Shown: positions 14,993-15,121 of the stretch, in pieces
Position numbering within the stretch: position 1 is the stretch's first letter
Layout of the letters: each line of letters starts with the position of its first letter
Assembly: GCA_947459455.1 (NCBI GenBank)
Contig: CANHEC010000007.1
Coordinates: 1 to 15,121 of the forward strand
Origin: Chitinophagaceae bacterium
GTDB taxonomy: Bacteria > Bacteroidota > Bacteroidia > Chitinophagales > Chitinophagaceae
DNA: 15,121 nucleotides
Reading direction: 5' to 3'
Notes under the pieces: model-generated
Database searches by the model: none
The model's input: only the letters and a program-made list of their open reading frames with translations
Told to the model about the DNA's origin: nothing
Position numbers and translations under genes: made by a program

Positions 14993-15064
14993 AAGCAATA
15001 AGAAATAACGAATAGCAAAATAAGAAATGAGGAAGGCGGGCCAGGTCGCCATCGAATTCAAATC
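14993..15064. repeat. A-rich intergenic repeat, copy 2
   Basis: Same orientation as copy 1: AAGCAATAAGAAATAAC at the left, AATAAGAAATGAGGAAGG in the middle, GGTCGCC and GAATTCAAATC at the right. The middle and ends are best conserved; the segment before GGTCGCC has drifted. Confidence 0.85.
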
Positions 15065-15121
15065 CAAATTTCTTCAGCGCCGTTGCGGGAAAAAATCCCC
15101 CGATTTATCCACCCCCTGCCA

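Larger units (their letters stand above)
14744..15121. other. Gene-free right end carrying dispersed repeats
   Basis: No convincing gene is present. The stretch is largely made of two copies of an A-rich ~73-bp repeat (14829-14901, 14993-15064) around a third repeat-like segment at 14944-14974. No transposase, tRNA or strong terminator is seen; a weak GGGA/TCCC hairpin is at 15087-15099. Confidence 0.7.

Noticed and set aside
14767..15018. 83-codon minus-strand frame in the right-end intergenic region
   Set aside because: It is composed of the A-rich repeat and the CACAGATT-type motif read through; no domain or credible start.
14829..15064. Insertion sequence with terminal repeats
   Set aside because: The two copies are direct rather than inverted, only about 90 bp lies between them, and there is no transposase.

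Overview
The window looks like chromosomal DNA of a member of the Bacteroidota, probably a Chitinophagaceae-like organism; the exact taxon is inference. The signs are a TonB-dependent receptor, TolC-first efflux operons, start codons without clear Shine-Dalgarno sequences, Bacteroidota-type promoters (TTG about 20 bp upstream of TAnnTTTG), and low-complexity intergenic repeats of the kind common in that phylum. All genes except the last run on the minus strand. I see no rRNA, tRNA, CRISPR array, transposase or phage gene.

Region 1 (1-2550) is a drug-efflux locus. It holds a TetR-family repressor, a TolC-type outer-membrane channel and a lipoprotein membrane-fusion protein cut by the left edge; an inner-membrane pump gene is expected just outside. 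Two 13-bp palindromes of the form TNAACAGTGTTNA lie upstream of tetR and upstream of tolC. The tetR copy fills the spacer of the predicted tetR promoter, so a regulator controlling itself and the pump is the natural reading.

Region 2 (2501-6811) is a short ambiguous intergenic stretch followed by a 1250-aa SNF2-family ATPase with two N-terminal SWIM zinc-finger motifs, read from its own well-formed promoter.

Region 3 (6757-9770) is a second efflux operon, TolC then a MacA/HlyD-like adaptor, closed by a strong terminator and lacking an inner-membrane transporter. Its promoter sits so close to the tolC start codon that the message may be leaderless.

Region 4 (9771-12469) is a repeat-filled spacer, then an APC-family amino-acid permease and a cystathionine beta-lyase-like PLP enzyme in one probable operon (permease first). 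Together they suggest uptake and cleavage of a sulfur-containing amino acid.

Region 5 (12470-15121) is a divergent intergenic region with a 16-bp perfect palindrome, a plus-strand TonB-dependent receptor, and a gene-free right end with two copies of a ~73-bp repeat flanking another repeat-like segment.

Most of the window is conventional. The points most worth checking are the paired operator, the efflux pair without a pump, and the possible leaderless start. I did not find convincing evidence of a wholly new system.
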